Shown here piece by piece: positions 19,088 to 27,817 of a DNA stretch of 64,000 nucleotides. The notes below the pieces were generated by a model. That model was not told where the DNA came from. It made no database searches and saw only the letters and a list, made by a program, of their open reading frames with translations. The position numbers were made by a program, and so were the translations under genes. The stretch comes from Bacteroidota bacterium (GTDB lineage Bacteria > Bacteroidota > Bacteroidia > Cytophagales > Cyclobacteriaceae): the NCBI GenBank assembly GCA_027592755.1, contig JAQCLE010000007.1:1-64000 (forward strand), written 5' to 3'. Numbering within the stretch: position 1 is the first letter of the stretch; every line of letters begins with the position of its first letter.

Positions 19088-20209
19088 CTAATTGTCACGT
19101 CTAATAAAGATAAAATCACCACCTTCATCACCGGCATTTTGGACAGTACCATACTGAGGAATATTCGGACTATTGTTCAATACCGCATCCCGAAAACTTG
19201 AAAAAAGCTTTTCAGCTGAAAGATATTTCTCCTCATTCTCATCGAGTCGTTTTACCATGTATTCCAGGAATACACTTTTGTCTGGAACAGCCTTCAGTGT
19301 CCCACTGGTCATGGCTTTCCTGCTTGGTAAGGCATACATCTTATTAATTGCCGGCTGAGCGTCAGTAAATGCTGACCGAGTCTTAAAAATCGAGCCACTG
19401 AAACAAGCATCTGCTACAAGAAGCGTGTGTTTGGAGTCAATACTACCAATGTAATCACTGATTGTACTGTTTCTTATCCAAAAGGCAGTATTAGCCTTCC
19501 TTGCATCGGAAGGTAGCCAATAACCCAATTCTCTTTCTTCGTCCCACCAACCATGACCGGCGTAAAAAATCAACAGGTTGTCGTCACCTTTCACCTTTCT
19601 ACTCAAAACATCAAACGCGTCAATAAAATCCTCATAGGTGGCATTTTTCAACATCGTGACGTTCTCAGTATCAAAAGTATACTTGGTAGTGAGCTCTGCA
19701 TATAAATTTTCGGCATCTGCTATTGGCTGATCCAGATGGGTGATGTTGGCATCCTGATACTGATTGATACCAACTATTAATGCATAGTATTTTCCTCTGA
19801 CGGCCACTCCTTCGACGCCTTCCGCTGTTCTAGAAACATAAAAGTTTTTCTCTGTCTCATTATTATTACTGTCAATTACCTTAAGTGTTATATGGTTCTC
19901 CCCATCAATAAGTGGAATAGTAGTTCTGAAAATACCCTGGTTATCTATTGGAGTTATGTTACCATTCACATGGAATTGAACAATACCCTGAGCGTCTTCG
20001 ATTCGACCTGCAAGCTCCAAATAGGCACTCTTAATCGAATAAGCACCACGGGGAAGGCTTTCTAATTCAGTAGGTCTGAATATGGAAATTATCGATGGTT
20101 CATCATCGGCGAAGTTGACGGTGATTTTTGGGGTTTTTTGGGTTACGGTCTGTGCCTGGGTAAGGCTCGCAAACAAAATAATGCCCAGAATTAATGCTAA
20201 TATTTTCAT
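19088..20209 (-). CDS. Secreted caspase-family (peptidase C14) protein
   Basis: A 373-residue exported caspase-fold protease. Residues 1-20 are a signal peptide ending at QAQ. An Ig-like beta domain (about 50-127) precedes the caspase domain (about 138-373). The catalytic dyad is present: H219 in YAGHGWWDE and C269 in ADACFSGS. YALIVGINQYQD is the standard first strand. The substrate is unknown; bacterial orthocaspases generally cut after Arg or Lys, but specificity cannot be read here. It lies downstream of the broken T9SS giant gene, separated by a 282-base gap with hairpin repeats. Confidence 0.88.
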   Translation of the reverse strand: MKILALILGIILFASLTQAQTVTQKTPKITVNFADDEPSIISIFRPTELESLPRGAYSIKSAYLELAGRIEDAQGIVQFHVNGNITPIDNQGIFRTTIPLIDGENHITLKVIDSNNNETEKNFYVSRTAEGVEGVAVRGKYYALIVGINQYQDANITHLDQPIADAENLYAELTTKYTFDTENVTMLKNATYEDFIDAFDVLSRKVKGDDNLLIFYAGHGWWDEERELGYWLPSDARKANTAFWIRNSTISDYIGSIDSKHTLLVADACFSGSIFKTRSAFTDAQPAINKMYALPSRKAMTSGTLKAVPDKSVFLEYMVKRLDENEEKYLSAEKLFSSFRDAVLNNSPNIPQYGTVQNAGDEGGDFIFIRRDN

Positions 20210-20336
20210 TTTGTCTATTTTTTATTGCACTCTGGTACTATAAATATAAGTTATTAGTTAGTCAGATTAATAATTAATGATAATTCTTTCATCGTGAAAC
20301 CAATGCTTCATTACCCGCTTCTTATTTAGCTTAATG

Positions 20337-20460
20337 CATTGCCTTGTCAAGCAGGGCAATTACAAAAAGCGAGAGAAGTCATTAAGTATACGACTTGATC
20401 AGGTAATCCATAACGTATTCACTAACTGGATTACCCGGCTAAACCGGGCAATGACAAAAT
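20337..20460. repeat. Two REP-like intergenic palindromic units
   Basis: Two related hairpin units lie in the gap 20210-20491. The second has a GC stem CCCGG/CCGGG at 20434-20448, followed by GCAATGACAAAA. The first, at about 20337-20366, has ATTGCC with GGGCAAT followed by TACAAAA. An additional inverted pair, GGTAATCC (20402-20409) and GGATTACC (20428-20435), links into the second hairpin. The shared GGGCAAT-x-ACAAAA end suggests copies of one repeat family. The rest of the gap shows no gene. Confidence 0.45.
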
Positions 20461-20491
20461 AGTATGAAGGGAATACCCGACCAATACTCTA

Positions 20492-23400
20492 CTACCTCTT
20501 TATCATTAACTTTTTAAATGGAATCGACCTATTATCGTATTCCAGTTTATATAAATACAAACCATCGGGTAATGCCGTTCCGGATTGATCATTGCCATCC
20601 CAGGTAATTTCAAATGACCCCTTACCTACTTCACTGTTCAATAGCTCAACTACTCTTTGACCGAAAAGGTTATAAAGAGAAACCTTAATGTCGTAGTAAT
20701 CTCTCTCGCCGCTGATATACACAGGGATATTCACTTCATTTTTTAAGGGATTGGGATAAGCATCACCCAGCAAACTCACCTGATCCAATATGGATTCATC
20801 ATGAAGGCTGAAGATTACCTTCATAGATGTTTCTAATTTTCCGGGAATGCTCATTGAGCCATTCGCCTTCATATCAAGCGCTTCACTGGTTTCGCTGTTA
20901 ACCAAAACAAAATATCCATCTACTTGTGACAGCATCTCATTGTCCCATTGAAGAAGCGTAGGGGTATCATAGCTGCTTCCCACATTGAATTCCCAGGTAT
21001 ATTCACTGGTTGATCGCACGACATTTTGTGTCACTGGATAATCCTCATTTTCCAGATCAAAATCCATTTCGATATATTCTATAAATCTTGGGGGGCTCCA
21101 TAGATCATACTCATCTTTACCCTCTATGGCATTGCGATTCATTCCGATCGCTCCCAGGCCATGGTTTAAATCGCCATTGGCTATCTTGAAATTAAGCCGC
21201 CAGTTTTCAGAATTTTCAAAATTTGATATAAGCCTTCCTGTTGAAGTTGTTTTTCTTCCGGTAGCCGCAGCGGTTATTGGTATTTCAAAGTTGGTTACCG
21301 CACCCGAAGACATGACGTAAGCTCCTTCGAATGTTCCAAGTGTTGGTTTTGTATTATAGCCTGTCGCTGTATAATAATATACCTGGGTCTCTACTTCGGA
21401 AGTAACAACTCCCTCATCGATGTTGTGCTGAACCACATCTCCCCAGTCAAGTGAGGCCAGGTAAGGATTGCCAATCAGATTCCAACCTAACTTTAAATTG
21501 ATCGTAAATGGCGTACCCGGGCCGGCATTGACAGTCGTTCCACCTCCAACATTTAGCGTTGTTGATTCTTTGGCCAGGAACCAGTAACCGGTACCCGGCT
21601 GCAGGGTTGATCCTGTACTCAAATCTGAAGTTGTTGTTCCATTGTACTGGAGAATCCGCCAGTCTTTCTTGTTAGTCTTGCCTGACAATTCTTCGAAAGC
21701 TGTCCCAACTGTAAGTCCTTCCAATGGCATAGCAAATATTCGATAATTGGTAACCAGACTGCCGAAACCAAGCTTAGAGGTGATGTTCTCCGTATTTTCT
21801 GGTATTTCTAAATCGATAAAACCAACAACATCATCGGTGCACTCTGATACATTTTCTACTAAGAATCCATAACCAATTCCTACTGATTTAAAATCATTCG
21901 GACCAAAAGTGAAGCTAAAAATACCGTCACCTTCATCCGTGGCCGCTACAATTTGGACCTCAGTGTCATTGCCTCTTATATAAATGAACGCTACGCCGCT
22001 TATCGCTTGTGTGTCGGTTACTTTTGCCTTCACCGTAACTGAGGCATCAACACCCTTAATAAAATTGCGTGGATTGGTGGTATCAAGTGAAATCGACAGG
22101 TCAGCGCAAGTTGAGGCAGCTTCCACAGTTACTGTTACTGCCCAATCCTGTGTTGTAACACCGTCTTGCGCTGTAACAACATACGTCACGGCATTAGTAA
22201 AATCATTAGAAGTGGTACCGCTTACCTGGAATGTACCTCCAACAGTTGCGGAAGCACCATCTGATAAGGTGAAGGTGGCCACAAGGCCATTCAAATTGGT
22301 GCCGCTGGCCACTTCAATTCCTATTGTACCAGTTCCAATTGTTGCCGATCCAGTCTGTTCCGGGAAGCTAAATGATGTTATTTCTGTTGCATTGCTCAAT
22401 GTCCCCGTTGTAACCGTTACAGCCCAGGGTTGGGTCGTACCATCTTCCGCAATGATCGTGTAAGTAACCGTGCCCGTGAAATTATTAGGGGTAGTACCAC
22501 TGATCTGGGCGATTCCATTAACCTCTGCTCTGGCACCATCTGAGAGATTAAATGTTGCAATCAATGAGGTTAAGTCGGCACCAGTGGCAACTGGTATATT
22601 TATCGTATGATTAACAACATCCGGAATAACAATGCTTGTTTGTTCATTAAAATTGAAAGAAGTAATATCAGTTTCTGACGATAAAGACCCTTCATCCACA
22701 AATAAATCGGCAATTTCTGTATCAGAGAGTGCCCGGTTATAGATACGGAAATCATCTACTGTACCGTCCCATGATTCAACAAGCCCCCCACCAGATCCCT
22801 TGTATGAACCAATGGCCATGGTTTCAAGGTCGGAATAAACATATTCATGAACCATCGTCCCTCTGGGCAGCCCGTCCCAATAAAGCGTCCAGGTCGTATT
22901 GGGATCATCATAAACAATAGAAAGAAGATGAGCTCCTCCATCGTTGACACTAGGTTCGGTAACTAACATCTCTGTAATTGAACCATCTGCCACCCGGGCA
23001 AGAATATGAATATTTTCACCGGCCCCCTGTGTATCACATATGAAGCCATAATAGGGAGCACTGACGTTATCAAAATCTCCTAAAAAGGCCTGAAAATCAG
23101 CTGCGCTTGAAGCGTACCAGCCTGAAAGAGTGAAAGAACTGTTATCAGGGATTGAATAATTGGTGCTGATTCTGTCATCCAAACCGTCAAAGGCATAAGC
23201 ACGGTCTATGTCACCGAATCTGTCGGTTGTGAGCAAAGCTTCAACAACCGTCGCGTTATAACCATTGCCACTTTCATCATTGGCATTACCATTAAATGGA
23301 TAATAGGCCACCATCCCTTCAGACAATGGTGGAAGTTTCTTTACTTTGATTGTCCAATCCCGAGGTGTTCCGTCTTCGGCGGTTATTTTATAAACAACAT

Positions 23401-23593
23401 CCGCACTAAAGTTATTCGCTGTAATGCCCGTTATTTGATTATTCGCAACAATAGTTGCAACCGCTCCATTAGAAAGGGCAAATTCTGCGGTCAGTTGATT
23501 GAGATTGGTCTCATTAGCAACCTTCACATCGATTGTATTGGTCTCAACATCAATGACGCCATTATAAAAAGGTATTTCAATGACATAATTCAA
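20492..23593 (-). CDS. C-terminal fragment of the giant surface protein, with LamG and T9SS sorting domain
   Basis: A 1033-codon open frame from the first ATG after the TGA at 23681. The first residues (to about 8) finish the C-type lectin-like domain begun upstream. A DUF5018-like strand module (about 10-87), a LamG/concanavalin fold (about 94-300) and two more DUF5018-like modules (about 310-490) follow, then an Ig-like part with a CADLSISLDTTNPRN start. The final ~90 residues form a type A T9SS sorting domain (LLGDAYPNPL ... DGLYLYKLEYDNR ... KKLMIKR). There is no signal peptide, so an independent product would stay inside the cell. It is best read as the end of a broken gene. Confidence 0.7.
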   Translation of the reverse strand: MNYVIEIPFYNGVIDVETNTIDVKVANETNLNQLTAEFALSNGAVATIVANNQITGITANNFSADVVYKITAEDGTPRDWTIKVKKLPPLSEGMVAYYPFNGNANDESGNGYNATVVEALLTTDRFGDIDRAYAFDGLDDRISTNYSIPDNSSFTLSGWYASSAADFQAFLGDFDNVSAPYYGFICDTQGAGENIHILARVADGSITEMLVTEPSVNDGGAHLLSIVYDDPNTTWTLYWDGLPRGTMVHEYVYSDLETMAIGSYKGSGGGLVESWDGTVDDFRIYNRALSDTEIADLFVDEGSLSSETDITSFNFNEQTSIVIPDVVNHTINIPVATGADLTSLIATFNLSDGARAEVNGIAQISGTTPNNFTGTVTYTIIAEDGTTQPWAVTVTTGTLSNATEITSFSFPEQTGSATIGTGTIGIEVASGTNLNGLVATFTLSDGASATVGGTFQVSGTTSNDFTNAVTYVVTAQDGVTTQDWAVTVTVEAASTCADLSISLDTTNPRNFIKGVDASVTVKAKVTDTQAISGVAFIYIRGNDTEVQIVAATDEGDGIFSFTFGPNDFKSVGIGYGFLVENVSECTDDVVGFIDLEIPENTENITSKLGFGSLVTNYRIFAMPLEGLTVGTAFEELSGKTNKKDWRILQYNGTTTSDLSTGSTLQPGTGYWFLAKESTTLNVGGGTTVNAGPGTPFTINLKLGWNLIGNPYLASLDWGDVVQHNIDEGVVTSEVETQVYYYTATGYNTKPTLGTFEGAYVMSSGAVTNFEIPITAAATGRKTTSTGRLISNFENSENWRLNFKIANGDLNHGLGAIGMNRNAIEGKDEYDLWSPPRFIEYIEMDFDLENEDYPVTQNVVRSTSEYTWEFNVGSSYDTPTLLQWDNEMLSQVDGYFVLVNSETSEALDMKANGSMSIPGKLETSMKVIFSLHDESILDQVSLLGDAYPNPLKNEVNIPVYISGERDYYDIKVSLYNLFGQRVVELLNSEVGKGSFEITWDGNDQSGTALPDGLYLYKLEYDNRSIPFKKLMIKR

Positions 23594-23680
23594 AGCCTGA
23601 TCAGACAGGTCATTCCATTCTCCGGATGCGTTAGTTTGTACATAATTTTCACTTACCCCGCCATTTGGCTCATCTGGGCC

Positions 23681-26600
23681 TCATCCTTCATAATCAATGA
23701 TAGTTCCATCAACCCAGGTAAAATTTCCTTCATCATACTGGTCAGTCATTCCCAGCCATACGTTTTCCGTTATTCGGTTGGCAATGAATGTATTTTCAAC
23801 ACTGGAATGGACCGTAGCCAGTTTCCAGCCCTGGGCTTCAGCGGCAGCCCTGGCGTCATTCCATAACGCCGGAGTTTTTGAGATATAGTAATATTTCCCA
23901 ACCAATTGCCCAAGAAAGGTGTATTCAGAAACATTTGGCACCTGGCTCAGTCGATAAAAAACGATGTCATTTCCTGTGAATGTCGGTTTTTCATTTACGT
24001 AAGTATCGAGGATTTCAAAATCTGTTAGTGCATTGGAGTATATCCTCACCTCATCAATCTTGCCGCCAAAAAATTCATCTTCAATTCCGTTAAATGGATT
24101 ATTGCCAATTAAGAAATTGCCAAGCCCGGCTATATTGCCACTTGCAACTACTTCTGATACCAGTTCACCATTCTGAAACAATTTTAATGCACTTCCATCA
24201 TAAGTGGTAACACTAAATGTCCAGTCTCCTTCCGGGACAATTTTGCCAAATGTGCTGTAGGTAGTGCCTAGATCATTGGTAAAAAAAGATCGCAGGTTGA
24301 AACTGTTTTGACGTATGCCAAGACTTACCCCACCATCGTTGCTATCAACAGTACTCGAAACAATTCCCTGGTGTCCTGTGGAATGAGATTTGGTACGATA
24401 AGCCCAGGCCATAACGGTGAATTCATTGACTAATGCCTGTGTCGTTATTGGCAAAGTGATCTGATCATCAATTCCATCGAATGTATAGGCTTCATCTGGC
24501 CCATCAAATCGATCTGTTGTAAGCGTAATTCCACCCGATTCAATACCATGATTACCATTACCACTTTCGTCGTTGGTATTGCTGTTGAATGGGTAATAAG
24601 CAATTAAACTTGAGATGCCTCCAATAATATTCTTAAAAATTGAAACAGTTGAAATCGTATTACCGGAATAATTTGCCGTAGCCAAATCTGGCCTCCCATC
24701 GCTGTCTAAATCTCCAATAGAAACAAAAAATGGCGCTGAATCTGCAGCAAAGTCTACTTTGGGTAAATAATCAATTACGCCCGGACCTGAACTACTGTTT
24801 TTTAATACCGATACAGCACTCGGACCATTCGTAACCACCAAATCTACTTTGCTATCTCCATCTATATCACCAATCGAAACTGAAGTCGGTGATGAACCAA
24901 TTGAATATTTTACTTGGGAGGCATAATTGATAATCCCAGGTCCGGAACTTGAATTTCTAAAAACTGAAATAGTGGTGCTTCCATAATTTGCTACGGCTAA
25001 ATCCGCTTTATTATCCCCGTCTAAATCACCGATAGATACTGAAAACGGTTGTGCATCAGTGGCATAATCAATTTTGGAATCATAACTAATTATCCCATCT
25101 CCAATTCCCGTGTTTCTGAAGACAGAAACAGTATTACTTGAACCATTTGCCACTACCAGATCAACTTTACCGTCTCCATCCAAATCACTTGTTGCAACTG
25201 ACGATGGGCCCCCGCTAGTCAAATCCACTTTTGGATCAAAAGCAATAATTCCAATACTTGTACTGATGTTTCTTAATATTGAGACCGTCGAATTGCCACC
25301 ATTTGCTACTACTATATCTGCCTTTCCATCTCCATCAAAGTCGTTAATTGAAACTGATTGTGGAAATAATCCGGTTGAATAATCAACACTAGCGGCAAGA
25401 CTTATTGAACCACTAGCACTTGTATTTCTAAATACCGATATCTTGGAAGTTTCCTCATTTGCTACCACCAAATCCACTCTACCATCACCGTCCAAGTCTC
25501 CTAAAGCAACTGATCGAGGATGAGTTTGAGAGCTGTAATCGACCTTATTATCAAAACTAATTCCACTTTCTAAGACACTAATATTCCTAAAAATGGAAAC
25601 AGAATTACTAAAGTAATTTGCAGCGACTAAATCGGCTTTCCCATCTCCATCCAAATCGCCAATGGAGATGGACTGTGCACCTGATCCACTAATTAAATCA
25701 ATTTTGGACTCAAAGGAATTAGAGTCAATAATGCCACCACCCAAAAAAGTCACTATAAAAGGAGCGGGAGAATACACTAAAAGCCCGTTGACAAGAACAG
25801 ATATCGCATTATATGTAGCTCCCATAGGTACAGTAACAATGAGCGATGTTGCAGTGGCAGATTTCACATTCGCTTTTGTAGCACCAAACCATACTATATT
25901 GTTGGCCGGAGTTTCGTCGAAATTACTACCTGAAATTGTTACTTCTGTACCAATTGGACCACTTGCAGGTGTGACGGAGGTTATCGATGGGACAAGACCT
26001 GAGCAAAGCTTCGAATCACCGGAAATATTCCACGAATGTGAATTGATAAGCGTGTTACGAGCTGTTTCTCCTGCACAATAGGTTAATCCGGTTGCCCCCA
26101 AGGTAATGGATGAGGGTATTTGAGTCTCTAAAACATCCAGAGCGGCCCAGCCTATCAGGGTATTGTCGTAATTAGTGGAGGACATGCCGGAATTATCAAG
26201 CATATTTGTCATATCCGTCACAAAACTTATATCCCAGGAAGATAAGTCCTGATCAAACTCACTCGCTTCACGAAACATCTCAAATAATGTACCTGCAACA
26301 CTCATGTCCCATTGATTTAATGGTTGATTAAATCCAGTATTCGACCAAAATGTCCCGGTAAAGTTTTGAACACTACTGACATCCCAATTGTTCAAAGGCT
26401 GATTAAAACTACTGGCACCCCAAAACATATATGCCATGTTTATTACGCTACTTACATCCCAGTTTCCGATGGGTTGATTAAATGGTGAATTCGCAAACAT
26501 TCCTTGCATGTTGGTAGCATTACCCACATCCCAACCAGATATATCGTAATTGAAAGCCGAATTCAGGAACATGTCTTGAAAATTTAGAATATTGGTGACA

Positions 26601-27781
26601 TCCCAGTTGCTGGAAATGGTATTTATACTGGTGCCATTAAACATCGATCGAGCACTTGTAACATTGCTGAGATCAGGTGCATCAGAAGCATTGCTTACCA
26701 GGTTCGAACATCCCCAAAACATATTTTCGAATGAACTCCAGGATATGCTCCCCCATTGATCCATAGAAACTATCTTATCCAATTGTTGCCCCTCGCCTCC
26801 ACCATTAAAATAAATACGAGGAAAAGTTCCGGTAATAGCTACTGAATAGGTACCTGCCGCGGCATAGACATGGGTGGCATCCCCGGTAAAACCTGACTCT
26901 ATCGTTCCATCGCCCCAGTCAACAGTATAGTTATAGGTCTCCCCTGTAAAAGTTGGGATGGTGATAGATTCACTCGCGGTGGTGGTTTGCCATGTCGTGA
27001 TGAAAGCACCATCATTAATAGCGTTGCGAAAAATAGAAACGGCATCAACTGCAACGTTTGTAACTACAACCTCAGGTTTACCGTCCCCATCTATGTCGCC
27101 AATAGCCAACCCCAGTGGTTGAGTCCCTGTTGTAAAATCTACTTTTGCAGAAAAAGAACTGGCGTTAATTGTACCAGAAGTACTTACTTTTTTAAAGACG
27201 GAAACATTGTCAGTCCCAAAGTTGGCAACAACAACATCTGGTTTACCGTCCCCATCAATATCCCCTATCGCTGAATAATAAGGTGTAGAGTTTGTTGTGA
27301 AATCTTGTTTTAAAGCGGTAATGGACCCTACAGTACTGGTATTTCGGAAAATTGAAATAGATGAGCTGGCAATGTTCGTTACAATTATGTCTGATTTGCC
27401 GTCTCCGTCAAGGTCACCAATTGCAACACCTCGTGGTTGGTCCCCCGTTGTAAAAATTTCATTCGAGCCAAAGGAAATTGGAACAGGACCGGGTGTACTT
27501 GTATTCCGGAATATAGTAACTGTGCCCGCACCTTCGTCTGTTACAACCATGTCTGGTTTGTTGTCTCCATCAATGTCACCGATAGCCACGCCAAAAGCTG
27601 AGTTTCCTCCAGTCCCGACATCTACTTTTGCAGCAAAGGAGCCAATGGTTATGGAACCTAATGTACTTATGTTTCTAAATACAGAAACCAAAGCACCTGT
27701 TACAATTAAGTCCGGTTTACCATCCTGATCAAGGTCTCTGATAGCTACGCCTGTTAGAAGATTTGTTACTGCCAAATCCAC
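23681..27781 (-). CDS. Middle fragment of the giant surface protein: FG-GAP repeats, BspA-like repeats, LamG, C-type lectin
   Basis: A 1366-codon open frame. Five FG-GAP/VCBS repeats (about 1-250, core D-x-D-G-D-G-K-P-D) bind calcium in related proteins. A PKD-like segment (about 260-320) contains VDWGDGTIES. BspA-like DUF285 repeats (about 330-560) carry FNQPLNNWDVSSV units. An IPT/TIG domain spans about 598-685, seven further FG-GAP repeats about 690-1040, and LamG about 1060-1250. A C-type lectin-like domain starts near 1275 and is cut by TGA within the WxDG...Y-x-x-W-G-P-x-E-P-N motif. There is no signal peptide of its own. The upstream stop is an in-frame TAA. Confidence 0.7.
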   Translation of the reverse strand: MDLAVTNLLTGVAIRDLDQDGKPDLIVTGALVSVFRNISTLGSITIGSFAAKVDVGTGGNSAFGVAIGDIDGDNKPDMVVTDEGAGTVTIFRNTSTPGPVPISFGSNEIFTTGDQPRGVAIGDLDGDGKSDIIVTNIASSSISIFRNTSTVGSITALKQDFTTNSTPYYSAIGDIDGDGKPDVVVANFGTDNVSVFKKVSTSGTINASSFSAKVDFTTGTQPLGLAIGDIDGDGKPEVVVTNVAVDAVSIFRNAINDGAFITTWQTTTASESITIPTFTGETYNYTVDWGDGTIESGFTGDATHVYAAAGTYSVAITGTFPRIYFNGGGEGQQLDKIVSMDQWGSISWSSFENMFWGCSNLVSNASDAPDLSNVTSARSMFNGTSINTISSNWDVTNILNFQDMFLNSAFNYDISGWDVGNATNMQGMFANSPFNQPIGNWDVSSVINMAYMFWGASSFNQPLNNWDVSSVQNFTGTFWSNTGFNQPLNQWDMSVAGTLFEMFREASEFDQDLSSWDISFVTDMTNMLDNSGMSSTNYDNTLIGWAALDVLETQIPSSITLGATGLTYCAGETARNTLINSHSWNISGDSKLCSGLVPSITSVTPASGPIGTEVTISGSNFDETPANNIVWFGATKANVKSATATSLIVTVPMGATYNAISVLVNGLLVYSPAPFIVTFLGGGIIDSNSFESKIDLISGSGAQSISIGDLDGDGKADLVAANYFSNSVSIFRNISVLESGISFDNKVDYSSQTHPRSVALGDLDGDGRVDLVVANEETSKISVFRNTSASGSISLAASVDYSTGLFPQSVSINDFDGDGKADIVVANGGNSTVSILRNISTSIGIIAFDPKVDLTSGGPSSVATSDLDGDGKVDLVVANGSSNTVSVFRNTGIGDGIISYDSKIDYATDAQPFSVSIGDLDGDNKADLAVANYGSTTISVFRNSSSGPGIINYASQVKYSIGSSPTSVSIGDIDGDSKVDLVVTNGPSAVSVLKNSSSGPGVIDYLPKVDFAADSAPFFVSIGDLDSDGRPDLATANYSGNTISTVSIFKNIIGGISSLIAYYPFNSNTNDESGNGNHGIESGGITLTTDRFDGPDEAYTFDGIDDQITLPITTQALVNEFTVMAWAYRTKSHSTGHQGIVSSTVDSNDGGVSLGIRQNSFNLRSFFTNDLGTTYSTFGKIVPEGDWTFSVTTYDGSALKLFQNGELVSEVVASGNIAGLGNFLIGNNPFNGIEDEFFGGKIDEVRIYSNALTDFEILDTYVNEKPTFTGNDIVFYRLSQVPNVSEYTFLGQLVGKYYYISKTPALWNDARAAAEAQGWKLATVHSSVENTFIANRITENVWLGMTDQYDEGNFTWVDGTIIDYEG

Positions 27782-27817
27782 TTTGGGGGCGAAGGAGCCT
27801 GTGTTGATGGAGCCTGA

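Noticed and set aside
23681-23683. TGA read as selenocysteine or reassigned to Trp
   Set aside because: No SECIS-like hairpin was seen just after it, and several ordinary genes in the window end in TGA. Trp-to-stop mutation explains it more simply.
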